Counted from the first letter of the stretch, positions 21,957 through 33,021 are shown. The stretch is DNA of 64,000 nt from Alteromonas sp. CI.11.F.A3 (GCF_032925565.1 NZ_CP136708.1:2356001-2420000); one strand, 5' to 3'. Translations and numbers: made by a program. The notes: generated by a model not told the origin, from the letters alone.

Positions 21957-21983
21957 AAAAATAGCGCCGTAAGGCGCTATTTT
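21957..21983 (-). terminator. Terminator of gltA
   Basis: Read on the minus strand, AAAATAGCGCC-TTAC-GGCGCTATTTTTTT lies about 27 bases after the gltA stop. It has a 10-bp stem with a tetraloop and a T-run. Confidence 0.85.
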
Positions 21984-22009
21984 ATGAACAAATATTTACC
22001 TGTTCACGC

Positions 22010-23287
22010 TTATTTTAAAGGCGTGTACTTACGCTGGTTGTGACCAGTGTAAAGCTGACGAGGACGACCAATTTTTTGTTTTGGATCGCTCATCATTTCA
22101 TGCCAGTGTGAAATCCAACCCACTGTACGAGACAATGCGAAGATACACGTAAACATGTTGGTAGGAATACCAATAGCTTTAAGTACGATACCCGAGTAGA
22201 AATCTACGTTAGGGAACAATTTCTTCTCTGCGAAGTACGGGTCGCTCAATGCAATTTTTTCAAGTTCCATAGCTACTTCAAGTAGTGGATCTTTAACATT
22301 AAGTTCGCTTAGTACTTCGTGACAGCTTTCACGCATTACTGTTGCACGTGGATCGTGGTTTTTATATACACGGTGACCAAAGCCCATAAGACGGAACGGG
22401 TCTGCCTTATCTTTAGCACGTGCAATAAACTCAGGAATGCGGTCAACAGTACCAATTTCTTCAAGCATATTTAGACATGCTTCGTTCGCACCACCGTGGG
22501 CAGGGCCCCAAAGTGAAGCAACACCAGCCGCAATACATGCGTAAGGGTTAGCACCAGATGAACCAGCTAGACGAACAGTAGAGGTAGATGCGTTTTGCTC
22601 GTGGTCAGCATGAAGCGTAAAGATCCGATCCATTGCACGTTCAACCGCAGGGCTAATCTCAAATTCTTCAGCAGGAACTGAGAACATCATGTTCAAAAAG
22701 TTAGCTGCATAACTTAAATCGTTACGTGGATAAACGAACGGTTGGCCAATGTTGTATTTGTAACACATGGCTACCAATGTAGGCATTTTCGCAATTAAGC
22801 GATGTGCACTACGTTTACGTTCTTCATCGTTAGAAACGTCTAAGTCGCTGTGATAGAAAGATGACATACCACCAACAGTACCGCATAACATTGCCATAGG
22901 GTGGGCATCGTTGCGGAAGCCATGGAAGAACATGTTAATTTGCTCATGTACCATGGTGTGGCGTGTAATCGTTGATTTGAATTCTTCATATTCTTCTTTA
23001 GACGGCGCATCACCGTGTAGAAGCATATGACAAACTTCAAGGTAGTCTGCATCGCGCGCTAGTTCTTCGATTGGGAAACCACGGTGTAAAAGAACACCAG
23101 CAGCGCCGTCAATATAAGTAATAGCTGACTCGCAAGATCCTGTCGCCATAAAACCAGGGTCGTAGGTGAAGTACCCGTGTTGACCCAGTGAACGGACGTC
23201 GATTACGTCTTGTCCTTCGGTGCCAGACAAGATAGGAAGCTCGATTTCCTTACCGCCGGCTTTAAGAATGGCTTTCTGATCTGCCAT
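22010..23287 (-). CDS. gltA: Citrate synthase, type II hexameric
   Basis: Condenses acetyl-CoA and oxaloacetate to citrate. It is 425 aa, the length of the large NADH-sensitive gammaproteobacterial form. Catalytic segments are [24 protein letters not shown] and [15 protein letters not shown], which hold the two His residues; the catalytic Asp lies further on. The N-terminus ([19 protein letters not shown]) is the regulatory small domain typical of type II. A GGAG ribosome-binding site precedes the ATG. It is divergent from sdhCDAB across a 701-base region, the classic arrangement of gammaproteobacteria. Confidence 0.97.
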   Translation of the reverse strand: MADQKAILKAGGKEIELPILSGTEGQDVIDVRSLGQHGYFTYDPGFMATGSCESAITYIDGAAGVLLHRGFPIEELARDADYLEVCHMLLHGDAPSKEEYEEFKSTITRHTMVHEQINMFFHGFRNDAHPMAMLCGTVGGMSSFYHSDLDVSNDEERKRSAHRLIAKMPTLVAMCYKYNIGQPFVYPRNDLSYAANFLNMMFSVPAEEFEISPAVERAMDRIFTLHADHEQNASTSTVRLAGSSGANPYACIAAGVASLWGPAHGGANEACLNMLEEIGTVDRIPEFIARAKDKADPFRLMGFGHRVYKNHDPRATVMRESCHEVLSELNVKDPLLEVAMELEKIALSDPYFAEKKLFPNVDFYSGIVLKAIGIPTNMFTCIFALSRTVGWISHWHEMMSDPKQKIGRPRQLYTGHNQRKYTPLK

Positions 23288-23988
23288 AAAATGCTCTCCT
23301 CAGAATGGTTCTGTTTGCAGCGAAAACGGGCGAAAATGCTCGTTTCGTTGGGGAAAAGTGGCGTATTTGTACTTTATTATGTACCAATAAGTCAATTTAA
23401 TTGCATTTATGCACAATAAATATTCCGAATTACTGAGATTTATAATACTCAGCCGGAATCTATATCGTTAACATTTTGGTAATCGCACTAAACCCGTTTC
23501 GGGGTAATTATCAATGTCTTTTCGCAAAAGGTAAACCACCGTTTACCAAATTTATTAACAGCTTAGCTGAAATATTAACCTTTTGTCGATTGAGAATTGC
23601 TCGTTTTCATTAAAAGACCTTAATTTTACTAGTGAAAATAGTGTTATTCTGGTTTAGTGCTGATACACTTTACAGCCTTGTTTATTAAGCATTCCATGCT
23701 TGTTGTTAGTATTTGTGACTACTTTTCTTTGTATTTATCAGGAAGATTTGTCAAAAAAGACTAAAGTCTTACTGCAGCACAAAAAATTGTAATTATATAC
23801 TGTGCTGGATATACTCAGCAGTGCATTAAAACAGAATAATTATTCTGTAAATTGCATTAAAGAATAATTCACAAATTGTTAACAACTCATTGGATGAGGT
23901 AATTAACAGGTAATAAACGAATTAACTCGCACAGGACATTATAACGGCGAGTAATTCATTATCCCTACGGATTAAACAGGCATACATT
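23288..23988. promoter_or_regulatory. Long divergent regulatory region, gltA / sdhCDAB
   Basis: These 701 bases separate the divergent start codons of gltA and sdhC and contain no convincing gene. The sequence is strongly AT-rich with many TTAA/AATT elements, as expected for global regulators. GTAATTAACA at 23899-23908 reads TGTTAATTAC on the other strand, close to the ArcA box core GTTAATTA. In E. coli this region is controlled by ArcA and CRP; here that is an analogy only. Confidence 0.6.
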
Positions 23989-24363
23989 GTGAAAAAGCAA
24001 AGACCAGTAAATTTAGAACTCAATACTATTAAATTTCCGCCTGCCGCTATTTCGTCAATTCTCCACCGTGTTACCGGTGTCGCAATGTTTTTTGCATTAC
24101 TCTTTGTTATTTGGGCATGGGCAGTTTCTGTTTCCTCGCCTGAAGGGTTTGCGAACGTACAAGCGATGATGGACGGTATCATTGGAAAAGTGATCGCAAT
24201 AGGCACTTTATCAGCGCTGACTTACCACATTTTAGGCGGCCTAAGACATGTTGTTATGGATTTAGGTCACTGGGAAGAGTTGGAGTCAGGAAACCTCAGC
24301 GCCAAAATAGCTATCGCTCTTTGGATTGTGCTGACAGTAGTATTGGGAGTAGCACTATGCTAG
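23989..24363 (+). CDS. sdhC: Succinate dehydrogenase cytochrome b556 subunit SdhC
   Basis: Membrane subunit of complex II; with SdhD it holds haem b and the ubiquinone site. It is 124 aa from GTG 23989. RPVNLELNTIKFPPAAISSILHRVTG is the family N-terminus (split here by length: the SILHRVTG part contains the quinone-site residues). Three membrane helices follow, with haem-region His80 and His87 in YHILGGLRHVVMD. The gene overlaps sdhD by 7 bases, implying coupled translation. First gene of sdhCDAB. Confidence 0.95.
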   Translation: MKKQRPVNLELNTIKFPPAAISSILHRVTGVAMFFALLFVIWAWAVSVSSPEGFANVQAMMDGIIGKVIAIGTLSALTYHILGGLRHVVMDLGHWEELESGNLSAKIAIALWIVLTVVLGVALC

Positions 24364-24704
24364 GAAACCAAGCAAGCTTAAAGCGTAATGGTATTCAAGA
24401 TTACGTGTCACTACGTACTACCGCTGCAATCATTTTTGCTTATACGGTATTCATGGCGTGGTTTTTTATATCCACTGAAAATATTACTTTCATTGAGTGG
24501 CGCGGATTATTTTCTGGGCTAGCGATGAAAGTGTTCACATTGGCAGCACTTATCGCCATCATGATCCACGTTCGTATTGGCTTATGGCAAGTACTTACCG
24601 ATTATGTGAAGGCGTCTGGTTTGCGTGCAATCATTCAGTATGTTCTAAACATCATTGCTTTTGGTTACGTCGCTGTTGGTCTGTTTGTATTGTGGGGAGT
24701 GTAA
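24357..24704 (+). CDS. sdhD: Succinate dehydrogenase membrane anchor subunit SdhD
   Basis: Second membrane anchor of complex II. It is 115 aa from ATG 24357, which overlaps the end of sdhC; a longer in-frame start at 24321 inside sdhC gives a non-family N-terminus and is rejected. Three hydrophobic helices are present. The haem/quinone segment is [17 protein letters not shown], with the His and the Asp-Tyr pair typical of SdhD. sdhA starts one base after the stop codon. Confidence 0.94.
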   Translation: MLGNQASLKRNGIQDYVSLRTTAAIIFAYTVFMAWFFISTENITFIEWRGLFSGLAMKVFTLAALIAIMIHVRIGLWQVLTDYVKASGLRAIIQYVLNIIAFGYVAVGLFVLWGV

Positions 24705-24705
24705 G

Positions 24706-26478
24706 ATGAGTTTACCCGTTCACGAGTTTGACGCAGTAGTTATTGGTGCTGGTGGCGCTGGTATGCGTGCAGCATTGCAGATTTCAGAATCTGGCAAATC
24801 ATGTGCACTACTGTCTAAAGTATTTCCTACCCGTTCACATACGGTATCAGCGCAAGGTGGTATTACTGTTGCGCTAGGTAATTCCCATGAAGATAACTGG
24901 GAATGGCACATGTACGACACTGTAAAAGGGTCGGACTACATTGGTGACCAAGACGCTATTGAATATATGTGTAAAACCGGCCCAGAAGCCATCATTGAGA
25001 TGGAGAATATGGGGTTACCTTTCTCACGCTTTGAGAATGGTAAGGTTTACCAGCGTCCTTTCGGTGGTCAATCAAGAAATTTTGGTGGCGAGCAAGCAGC
25101 TCGAACCGCAGCCGCTGCTGACCGTACTGGTCACGCCTTGCTGCATTTGCTTTATCAGCAAAACGTAAAGAATAAAACGAAGGTCTTTTCTGAGTGGTAT
25201 GCACTCGACCTAGTTAAAAACCAAGACGGTGACGTTGTTGGTTGTACTGCTATCGATATCGAAACAGGCGAAGTAGTTTACTTCAAGTCTAAAGCGGTAG
25301 TACTCGCGACAGGTGGAGCAGGGCGTATTTTCGCTTCTACTACCAATGCACACATTAATACCGGTGACGGTGTTGGTATGGCAATTCGCGCTGGTGTTGC
25401 ACTACAAGATATGGAAATGTGGCAGTTCCACCCTACGGGTATCGCCGGAGCTGGTACGCTAGTAACGGAAGGTTGTCGTGGTGAAGGTGGTTACCTACTT
25501 AATAAAGACGGTGAACGCTTCATGGAACGTTATGCGCCTAACGCGAAAGACCTTGCTGGTCGTGACGTTGTAGCACGTTCAATGATGACAGAAATTCGCG
25601 AAGGCCGCGGATTCGATGGCCCTTGGGGACCTCACTGTAAACTTAAACTTGATCACCTTGGTAAAGACGTACTTGAGTCTCGTTTACCAGGTATTCTTGA
25701 GCTTTCTCGTACGTTTGCTCACGTTGATCCAGTTAAAGAACCGATTCCTGTAATACCAACATGTCACTATATGATGGGTGGTATTCCCACTACTGTCGAT
25801 GGTCAATGTCTAACGGTAGATGCTGACGGTAACGATAAAGTGGTAAATGGCTTATTCGCTTGTGGTGAAATTGCTTGTGTATCTGTACACGGCGCTAACC
25901 GCTTAGGCGGTAACTCACTACTCGACCTTGTAGTATTTGGTCGTGCGACTGGTCTACACTTAGGTAAAACCCTTTCTGACGTATCGCCATTCCGCGAAGC
26001 ATCAGAGTCTGACCTTGAAGTGGCTATGTCTCGCTTTAATCGCTGGGAAAACTCAGAAAAAGGTAAGGGCGAAGATCCGGTTCAAATCAAAAAAGATATG
26101 CAAGAATGCATGCAGCTTAACTTCTCAGTATTCCGTGAAGGTGAAGCCATGGCAGACGGCCTTAAGCAACTTGGTGAAATTCGTGAACGTCTTCAGAATG
26201 CTCGCCTTGATGATAAGAGTGCCGATTTCAATACTCAGCGTATTGAATGTCTTGAGCTTGATAACCTTATGGAAACCGCGTACAGCACAGCAGTAGCAGC
26301 GAACTTCAGAACGGAAAGCCGTGGCGCACACAGCCGCTTCGATTTCCCGGACCGTGACGATGAGAACTGGTTATGCCACAGCGTTTACGATCCGAATACT
26401 GAAAAAATGCTTAAACGTGATGTCAATATGGCGCCTAAGCTTCGGGAAGCTTTCCCGCCTAAAGTGCGTTCATATTAA
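24706..26478 (+). CDS. sdhA: Succinate dehydrogenase flavoprotein subunit SdhA
   Basis: Catalytic subunit oxidising succinate to fumarate. It is 590 aa. The FAD motif is [11 protein letters not shown], and covalent-FAD attachment is at His45 within [12 protein letters not shown]. Substrate-site segments include [23 protein letters not shown], which bears the active-site region. The C-terminal end is PKVRSY. The start at ATG 24706 gives the expected [15 protein letters not shown]-terminus; a longer start inside sdhD is rejected. An AGAGGCAACG ribosome-binding region links it to sdhB 14 bases on. Confidence 0.97.
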   Translation: MSLPVHEFDAVVIGAGGAGMRAALQISESGKSCALLSKVFPTRSHTVSAQGGITVALGNSHEDNWEWHMYDTVKGSDYIGDQDAIEYMCKTGPEAIIEMENMGLPFSRFENGKVYQRPFGGQSRNFGGEQAARTAAAADRTGHALLHLLYQQNVKNKTKVFSEWYALDLVKNQDGDVVGCTAIDIETGEVVYFKSKAVVLATGGAGRIFASTTNAHINTGDGVGMAIRAGVALQDMEMWQFHPTGIAGAGTLVTEGCRGEGGYLLNKDGERFMERYAPNAKDLAGRDVVARSMMTEIREGRGFDGPWGPHCKLKLDHLGKDVLESRLPGILELSRTFAHVDPVKEPIPVIPTCHYMMGGIPTTVDGQCLTVDADGNDKVVNGLFACGEIACVSVHGANRLGGNSLLDLVVFGRATGLHLGKTLSDVSPFREASESDLEVAMSRFNRWENSEKGKGEDPVQIKKDMQECMQLNFSVFREGEAMADGLKQLGEIRERLQNARLDDKSADFNTQRIECLELDNLMETAYSTAVAANFRTESRGAHSRFDFPDRDDENWLCHSVYDPNTEKMLKRDVNMAPKLREAFPPKVRSY

Positions 26479-26492
26479 GAGAGGCAACGATC

Positions 26493-27203
26493 ATGCAATT
26501 ACAATTTTCGATATATCGTTACAACCCTGATGTTGATGACAAGCCACGCATGCAAGACTACACTCTAGAAGTAGAGGAAGGTCGTGACATGATGGTGTTG
26601 GATGCACTAATTGCTCTTAAAGAGCAAGATCCAACGTTATCTTTCCGCCGCTCGTGCCGTGAAGGTGTGTGTGGTTCAGACGGTGTTAATATGAATGGTA
26701 AGAATGGTCTTGCCTGTATTACGCCTTTGTCTGCATTAGGTAAAGGTAAAGTTGTTGTTCGTCCACTTCCAGGTCTGCCAGTAGTACGCGACCTTGTGGT
26801 TGATATGACACAGTTTTACACTCAGTATGAAAAGATTAAGCCATTCTTAATCAACGATGATAAACAGCCTCCTGCAAGAGAACACCTTCAGTCTCCTGAA
26901 GAACGTGCTAAGCTTGATGGACTGTATGAATGTATTCTATGTGCATGTTGTTCTACGTCGTGCCCATCGTTCTGGTGGAACCCGGATAAATTTATCGGGC
27001 CTGCTGGCTTGCTTCACGCTTATCGTTTCCTTATCGATAGCCGTGATACTGCAACCGATGAACGTTTGAACGACCTAGATGACGCATTTAGCGTATTCCG
27101 CTGTCACGGTATCATGAACTGTGTAAGTGTATGTCCGAAAGGATTAAACCCGACAAAGGCAATTGGACACATCAAGTCTATGCTTTTACAACGGGCTGTT
27201 TAG
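26493..27203 (+). CDS. sdhB: Succinate dehydrogenase iron-sulfur subunit SdhB
   Basis: Electron-transfer subunit of complex II, 236 aa. The [2Fe-2S] site is CREGVCGSDGVNMNGKNGLAC in pattern (four Cys between about residues 55 and 78). The [4Fe-4S] site is CILCACCSTSCP. The [3Fe-4S] site is CHGIMNCVSVCPKGLNP. It ends the sdhCDAB operon and is followed by a strong terminator. Confidence 0.97.
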   Translation: MQLQFSIYRYNPDVDDKPRMQDYTLEVEEGRDMMVLDALIALKEQDPTLSFRRSCREGVCGSDGVNMNGKNGLACITPLSALGKGKVVVRPLPGLPVVRDLVVDMTQFYTQYEKIKPFLINDDKQPPAREHLQSPEERAKLDGLYECILCACCSTSCPSFWWNPDKFIGPAGLLHAYRFLIDSRDTATDERLNDLDDAFSVFRCHGIMNCVSVCPKGLNPTKAIGHIKSMLLQRAV

Positions 27204-27246
27204 TACTATATTCTGTTTACTCCTGAGTGACAGAAAGCAATGCTCT

Positions 27247-27281
27247 AAATAGCCATCCGGATGTGATGGCTATTTTTTTTT
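27247..27281 (+). terminator. Terminator after sdhB
   Basis: An 11-bp stem AAATAGCCATC/GATGGCTATTT with a 7-base loop and a long T-run. It separates sdhCDAB from sucAB, unlike a full read-through sdh-suc operon. Confidence 0.85.
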
Positions 27282-27376
27282 GTATTCATCGGTATAACGC
27301 TTGGTTATGTCACGAATAACCTTATAATACAAACCGATGGTTAATAGAATTTACAAAACGTAGCAAGGCAAATTAA

Positions 27377-30196
27377 ATGCAAGAAAGCGTGATGAAAGCG
27401 TGGTGGGATTCCTCGCATATGGCAGGTGCCAACGCTGCCTATGTTGAAGAATTGTACGAATCGTATTTGGAAGACCCGCAGAGCGTTTCCGATACTTGGC
27501 GTCAAATCTTTGATAGCCTACCCAAGGTCGAAGGCGTTGAACTTGAAACCAACCATACTAGTGTTAAAGATCAGTTTAGGAAGCTAGCTGCTCTAGGCCC
27601 GACAGCACGAATGTCGAGCGCACCAGTTGAAGGCACTCCGGTCTCGGATGACAGGCAAGTTAAAGTGTTACAGCTTATCAATGCCTTTCGCTTCCGAGGT
27701 CACCAGCATGCCAACCTCGATCCGCTAGGATTATGGAAACAAGAGCGCGTTCGTGATTTAGAACTTTCTCACCATAACCTTTCTGATAAAGATTTTGACA
27801 GTGTGTTCAACGTAGGGTCTTTTGCCATTGGTAAAGATTCGATGTCATTAGGTGAGTTGTTTAAATCACTTAATAGAACATATTGTGGCTCTATCGGTGC
27901 TGAGTACATGCACATTACCGATACAGACCAAAAACGCTGGTTACAGCAAAAAATTGAGTCAGTACAAGCCAAGCCTGAGTTTTCTAAAGATGAAAAACTA
28001 ACCCTACTTAAAGGGCTAACGGCTGCTGACGGCATGGAAAAATACCTTGGGTCTAAATTCCCGGGTGCAAAACGTTTCTCACTGGAAGGTGGTGATGCGT
28101 TGGTTCCAATGCTTAAAAACCTAATCACTAATGCAGGTGCTGCCGGCACTAAAGAAGTGGTTATTGGTATGGCTCACCGTGGTCGTCTGAACGTACTGGT
28201 TAACGTGTTGGGTAAAAACCCATCGGTATTGTTCGACGAATTCGCAGGTAAGCATGATGATTCATTAGGTGCTGGTGATGTTAAATACCACGCTGGTTTC
28301 TCATCAGATTTTGCTACGCCAGGTGGCAATGTTCACTTAGCGCTTGCGTTTAACCCGTCTCACCTTGAAATCGTTAATCCGGTAGTAATGGGTTCGGTTC
28401 GTGCGCGTCTAGAACGTAGAAACGACGATACCAATGCCGTACTTCCTATCACCATTCACGGTGACTCAGCGATTGCTGGGCAGGGCGTAGTGCAAGAAAC
28501 TTTCAATATGTCACAAACTCGCGGTTTCGCCGTGGGCGGAACAGTACGTATTGTGGTGAACAACCAAGTTGGTTTCACAACGTCAAAAACTGAAGATACC
28601 CGTTCTACGCAATATTGTACTGATATCGCTAAGATGGTTCAGGCGCCTATATTCCACGTTAACTCTGACGATCCAGAAGCGGTTGCTTTTGTGACTCAGC
28701 TTGCCCTTGAATATCGTAATAAATTCAAGCGTGACGTAGTTATCGATTTAGTCTGTTATCGCCGTCATGGTCATAACGAAGCTGATGAGCCAAATGCAAC
28801 TCAGCCCCTTATGTACCAAAAAGTGAAGAAGCACCCTGTACCTCGCGCTATTTATGCCGATCAGCTCATTGCTGAAGGGGTTATTGAACAGCGTGATGCC
28901 GACCGCTATTTAGAAGAATACCGCGCTGCACTTGATCATGGTGCATGTGTAGTTGAAGAATGGCGTCCGATGACAGAGCACAGTGTAGACTGGTCTCCGT
29001 ACCTAGGTCATGATTGGGATACTCCCTATGACGGCGCTATTAGTGTTGAAAAACTTCAAGAACTTGGCGAAGCGTTAACAAGTTTCCCTGAAGGGCATAA
29101 ACTTCAATCTCGTGTAAACAAGTTATACCAAGACCGCAAGGCTATGGTTAACGGTGAAAAGAAACTTGATTGGGGAATGGCAGAAAACTTAGCATACGCA
29201 TCGTTAGTTGATGCGGGTGAAGATATTCGTATGACAGGTCAGGATTCTGGCCGTGGTACTTTCTTCCACCGTCATGCGGTATTACACAACCAAGCTGATG
29301 GCTCGACGTTCATGCCACTGCAAAATATTCGTGAAGGCCAAGGCGAGATCGAAATTTACGACTCTGTGCTTTCAGAAGAAGCAGTGATGGCGTTTGAATA
29401 TGGTTACGCAACGGCAGAACCTGAGTGTTTAACCATTTGGGAAGCCCAGTTTGGTGACTTCGCGAACGGTGCACAGGTTGTATTTGACCAGTTCTTAAGT
29501 TCAGGTGAAGCGAAGTGGGGCCGTTTATGTGGTCTAACAATGCTGCTACCGCACGGTTATGAAGGCCAAGGTCCTGAGCATAGCTCGGCACGTCTTGAGC
29601 GCTTCTTGCAAATGTGTGCTGATCACAACTGGCAAGTATGTGTACCTTCAACGCCAGCGCAAGTATTTAACATGCTTCGTCGTCAAGTGGTTCGCCCAAT
29701 GCGTAAACCGCTTATCGTTATGTCGCCTAAATCTCTGTTACGTCATCCGTTAGCGACCTCTTCTCTTGAAGAGTTAGCGGAAGGCAAATTCCACAACGTG
29801 ATTAGCGAAATTGACGATATTAATCCGAAAGACGTTAAGCGTGTGGTGATGTGTTCAGGCAAAGTTTACTACGATTTGCTTGACCAGCGCCGTAAAAATG
29901 AACAAACAGACGTTGCAATCGTAAGATTGGAGCAACTTTATCCATTCCCACAAGAAGAATGCGCTAAAGTTGTGGCACAATACAGCCACGTTACAGATTG
30001 GGTTTGGTGTCAGGAAGAACCGCAAAACCAAGGAGCTTGGTATTGCAGTCAGCACCACTTCTGGCAAGCAATTCCAGATGGCGCCAAATTAACATATGCA
30101 GGTCGTGAAGCATCCTCCTCACCTGCAGTAGGTTATGTTTCCGTTCACAATCAGCAGCAAAAAGCGCTGGTTGAAGACGCACTCACTATTAAATAA
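27377..30196 (+). CDS. sucA: 2-oxoglutarate dehydrogenase E1 component SucA
   Basis: Thiamine-diphosphate-dependent decarboxylase of the 2-oxoglutarate dehydrogenase complex. It is 939 aa (E. coli 933). The N-terminal E2-binding segment is AYVEELYESYLEDPQSVS. GMAHRGRLNVLVNVLGK and HGDSAIAGQGVVQETFNMS belong to the ThDP site. The transketolase-like domain contains RGTFFHRHAVLHNQ and LLPHGYEGQGPEHSSARLER in order. sucB starts six bases after the stop, so the two are one operon. Confidence 0.97.
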   Translation: MQESVMKAWWDSSHMAGANAAYVEELYESYLEDPQSVSDTWRQIFDSLPKVEGVELETNHTSVKDQFRKLAALGPTARMSSAPVEGTPVSDDRQVKVLQLINAFRFRGHQHANLDPLGLWKQERVRDLELSHHNLSDKDFDSVFNVGSFAIGKDSMSLGELFKSLNRTYCGSIGAEYMHITDTDQKRWLQQKIESVQAKPEFSKDEKLTLLKGLTAADGMEKYLGSKFPGAKRFSLEGGDALVPMLKNLITNAGAAGTKEVVIGMAHRGRLNVLVNVLGKNPSVLFDEFAGKHDDSLGAGDVKYHAGFSSDFATPGGNVHLALAFNPSHLEIVNPVVMGSVRARLERRNDDTNAVLPITIHGDSAIAGQGVVQETFNMSQTRGFAVGGTVRIVVNNQVGFTTSKTEDTRSTQYCTDIAKMVQAPIFHVNSDDPEAVAFVTQLALEYRNKFKRDVVIDLVCYRRHGHNEADEPNATQPLMYQKVKKHPVPRAIYADQLIAEGVIEQRDADRYLEEYRAALDHGACVVEEWRPMTEHSVDWSPYLGHDWDTPYDGAISVEKLQELGEALTSFPEGHKLQSRVNKLYQDRKAMVNGEKKLDWGMAENLAYASLVDAGEDIRMTGQDSGRGTFFHRHAVLHNQADGSTFMPLQNIREGQGEIEIYDSVLSEEAVMAFEYGYATAEPECLTIWEAQFGDFANGAQVVFDQFLSSGEAKWGRLCGLTMLLPHGYEGQGPEHSSARLERFLQMCADHNWQVCVPSTPAQVFNMLRRQVVRPMRKPLIVMSPKSLLRHPLATSSLEELAEGKFHNVISEIDDINPKDVKRVVMCSGKVYYDLLDQRRKNEQTDVAIVRLEQLYPFPQEECAKVVAQYSHVTDWVWCQEEPQNQGAWYCSQHHFWQAIPDGAKLTYAGREASSSPAVGYVSVHNQQQKALVEDALTIK

Positions 30197-30202
30197 GGAA
30201 CA

Positions 30203-31702
30203 ATGATGACAATTGAGATAAAAGTTCCGGTCCTACCAGAGTCAGTTGCCGATGCCACCATTGCAACTTGGCACGTAAAGGCCGGCGACGCGGTAAAGCG
30301 TGACCAGAACCTGGTTGACATTGAAACTGATAAAGTTGTGCTGGAAGTTGTAGCACCAGCCGACGGAACTATCGGTGAGCTTCTTAATGAAGAGGGTGCA
30401 ACGGTACTAGGCGAACAAGTTATTGCTAAATTAGAAGAGGGTGGCGCTGCGCCAGCTAAATCTGAAGCGAAAGCTGAATCTAAAAAAGAAGCAGCACCTG
30501 CATCTAGCGGTAAAACGTCAGAAGTTAAAGTGCCTGTATTACCTGAGTCGGTAGCTGATGCAACCATCGCCACGTGGCATGTTGCAGTAGGCGAAGCGGT
30601 AAGCCGTGACCAAAACTTGGTCGATATCGAAACTGATAAAGTTGTTCTAGAAGTCGTCGCGCCAGCTGATGGCTCGCTATCTGAAATTGTTGCCGAAGAA
30701 GGCGCAACAGTGACAGCTGAAGAAGTGATTGCTAAATTTGTTGAAGGCGCGTCATCAGGTGCAGCTGCATCTGAGTCGTCTGAAGCATCTTCTGATGATT
30801 CAGATGAAAGCAGCGATGCACTAAGTCCTTCAGTACGCCGTCTATTGGCAGAAAAAGGTGTAGATGCTGCGAAAGTTAAAGGTACGGGCAAAAATGGCCG
30901 TATTACTAAAGAAGACGTAGAAAAACACCTTAAAGGTGGTAGTGCACCAGCGGCTTCAGCACCATCTGCTACAGCCGATACAGCTGAATTACCTACGGGT
31001 AATCGCACTGAAAAACGTGTTCCTATGACACGTCTTCGTAAAACGATTGCAACCCGTTTACTTGAAGCTAAAAACTCTACTGCTATGCTAACTACGTTCA
31101 ACGAAGTTAACATGAAGCCAATTATGGAACTTCGCAAGCAGTATCAAGAGAGCTTTGAGAAACGTCACGGTATTCGTTTAGGTTTCATGTCTTTCTACGT
31201 GAAAGCGGTAACTGAAGCCCTTAAACGTTTCCCAGATGTGAACGCATCAATTGACGGTGATGACATTGTTTATCACAACTACTTCGATATCTCTATCGCG
31301 GTATCAACGCCTCGCGGTCTAGTTACGCCTATTTTAAAAGATACGGATACACTAGGTATGGCCGGTGTTGAGAAAGGAATTAAAGAATTGGCAATTAAAG
31401 GCCGTGATGGCAAATTGTCGATGGCAGACCTTCAAGGCGGTAACTTTACTATCACTAACGGTGGTGTGTTTGGTTCATTGATGTCTACGCCTATCATTAA
31501 CCCGCCACAGAGCGCAATTTTGGGTATGCATAAAATCCAAGATCGCCCAATGGCTGTTAACGGTAAGGTGGAAATTCTGCCAATGATGTACCTCGCCCTG
31601 TCTTATGACCATCGTATTGTTGATGGTAAAGAGTCAGTAGGCTTCTTGGTAACAATCAAAGAGATGCTTGAAGATCCAACACGCCTTCTATTAGACGTGT
31701 AA
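30203..31702 (+). CDS. sucB: 2-oxoglutarate dehydrogenase E2 (dihydrolipoyl succinyltransferase) with two lipoyl domains
   Basis: Core enzyme of the 2-oxoglutarate dehydrogenase complex, 499 aa against about 405 in E. coli. The extra length is a second N-terminal lipoyl domain. Both copies contain [18 protein letters not shown] and [18 protein letters not shown], with lipoyl-lysines at about residues 44 and 146. An Ala/Lys-rich linker separates them. A peripheral-subunit-binding domain ([14 protein letters not shown], about 208-245) and the catalytic domain with [10 protein letters not shown] follow. Two ATGs lie in tandem (30203 and 30206); the second has better spacing from AAGGA. The two lipoyl copies differ at many synonymous sites, so the duplication is old. 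Confidence 0.95.
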   Translation: MMTIEIKVPVLPESVADATIATWHVKAGDAVKRDQNLVDIETDKVVLEVVAPADGTIGELLNEEGATVLGEQVIAKLEEGGAAPAKSEAKAESKKEAAPASSGKTSEVKVPVLPESVADATIATWHVAVGEAVSRDQNLVDIETDKVVLEVVAPADGSLSEIVAEEGATVTAEEVIAKFVEGASSGAAASESSEASSDDSDESSDALSPSVRRLLAEKGVDAAKVKGTGKNGRITKEDVEKHLKGGSAPAASAPSATADTAELPTGNRTEKRVPMTRLRKTIATRLLEAKNSTAMLTTFNEVNMKPIMELRKQYQESFEKRHGIRLGFMSFYVKAVTEALKRFPDVNASIDGDDIVYHNYFDISIAVSTPRGLVTPILKDTDTLGMAGVEKGIKELAIKGRDGKLSMADLQGGNFTITNGGVFGSLMSTPIINPPQSAILGMHKIQDRPMAVNGKVEILPMMYLALSYDHRIVDGKESVGFLVTIKEMLEDPTRLLLDV

Positions 31703-31771
31703 GGCTTTCCTCTCTTGTTATTGTGTGCAGTGGCGTTTCTTATTGAGGTAAGATGCGTTACTGCCACAACG

Positions 31772-31795
31772 CTGATATTCGCCCTATAATATCAG
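31772..31795 (+). promoter_or_regulatory. Inverted repeat overlapping a TATAAT box upstream of sucC
   Basis: CTGATATT-N8-AATATCAG is a perfect 8-bp inverted repeat about 60 bases before the sucC start. A consensus TATAAT at 31785-31790 lies inside it, so a bound protein or RNA hairpin here could affect a sucCD promoter. The -35 is not clear. Confidence 0.45.
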
Positions 31796-31854
31796 TCTAA
31801 TTAATCAAGTCGCGCGAGCGGCTTTTGTCTTACTAAAAATCGGATAGAAACACC

Positions 31855-33021
31855 ATGAATTTGCATGAATACCAAGGTAAGCAGCTATTCAAAGAATACG
31901 GTCTACCTGTTTCTGAAGGATACGCAGCAGACACTCCTGAAAGTGCTGTAGAGGCCGCTAACCGCATTGGCGGTAGTGAGTGGGTAGTAAAATGTCAGGT
32001 CCACGCAGGTGGTCGCGGTAAAGCAGGTGGCGTTAAGTTAGTAAAAGATACTGACGCAATTAAAGCTTTCGCAGAAAACTGGCTTGGCAAAAATTTGGTG
32101 ACTTTCCAGACTGACGAAAATGGTCAGCCTGTGAGCAAAATCCTTGTTGAAACTTGCACAGATATCGCTAACGAATTGTACCTTGGTGCAGTAGTTGACC
32201 GCACAACCCGTCGTGTTGTGTTTATGGCTTCTACTGAAGGTGGCGTTGAGATTGAAACTGTTGCTGAAGAAACGCCTGAAAAAATCCTTAAAGCTGAAAT
32301 CGACCCAATTGTTGGTGCTCAGCCTTACCAAGCGCGCGAAATGGCGTTTAAACTTGGTCTTTCTGGCGTTCAAATTAAGCAATTCACTAAGATTTTCCTT
32401 GGCCTAGCTAAGATGTTTGAAGATCTTGATGTTGCTTTGATTGAAATTAACCCGCTTGTAATTAAAGAAGATGGTGATCTTCACTGTCTTGACGCTAAGC
32501 TAGCTATCGACGGCAACGCGTTATATCGCCAGCCTAAAGTTAAAGCTATGCAAGATCCTACTCAAGAAGATGCACGTGAAGCGCATGCTGCTGAGTTTGA
32601 ACTTAACTATGTTGCGCTAGACGGTAACGTAGGTTGTATGGTTAACGGTGCAGGCCTAGCAATGGGTACGATGGATATCGTAAACCTACACGGTGGCAAG
32701 CCAGCTAACTTCCTAGATGTTGGTGGCGGTGCGACTAAAGAGCGTGTTGCAGAAGCATTCAAAATCATCTTATCTGACGACAACGTTTCAGCTGTTTTAG
32801 TTAACATCTTTGGCGGTATCGTTCGTTGTGACATGATTGCTGAAGGTATCATTGGCGCGGTTAAAGAAGTTGGCGTTAGTGTTCCTGTTGTTGTACGTCT
32901 TGAAGGTACAAACGCAGAGCTTGGCCGTGAAGTTCTAGCGAACTCTGGTCTTGATATCATTGCTGCTGAGTCGCTAACTGATGCAGCACAGAAAGTTGTT
33001 GCTGCAGCGGAGGGCAAATAA
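31855..33021 (+). CDS. sucC: Succinyl-CoA synthetase beta subunit SucC
   Basis: ADP-forming succinyl-CoA synthetase beta subunit, 388 aa as in E. coli. The N-terminus [18 protein letters not shown] starts the ATP-grasp domain; [17 protein letters not shown] and LIEINPLV follow. [17 protein letters not shown] lies in the C-terminal CoA-ligase domain. The stop codon overlaps the sucD start by one base (TAATG), indicating coupled translation with equal stoichiometry. Confidence 0.97.
   Translation: MNLHEYQGKQLFKEYGLPVSEGYAADTPESAVEAANRIGGSEWVVKCQVHAGGRGKAGGVKLVKDTDAIKAFAENWLGKNLVTFQTDENGQPVSKILVETCTDIANELYLGAVVDRTTRRVVFMASTEGGVEIETVAEETPEKILKAEIDPIVGAQPYQAREMAFKLGLSGVQIKQFTKIFLGLAKMFEDLDVALIEINPLVIKEDGDLHCLDAKLAIDGNALYRQPKVKAMQDPTQEDAREAHAAEFELNYVALDGNVGCMVNGAGLAMGTMDIVNLHGGKPANFLDVGGGATKERVAEAFKIILSDDNVSAVLVNIFGGIVRCDMIAEGIIGAVKEVGVSVPVVVRLEGTNAELGREVLANSGLDIIAAESLTDAAQKVVAAAEGK

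Noticed and set aside
30151..31137. 328-codon open frame on the minus strand across sucB
   Set aside because: It is antisense to a well-defined sucB. The Ser/Ala-rich composition is what an antisense reading of the Glu/Ala/Ala-rich E2 gives, and there is no ribosome-binding site or family motif.
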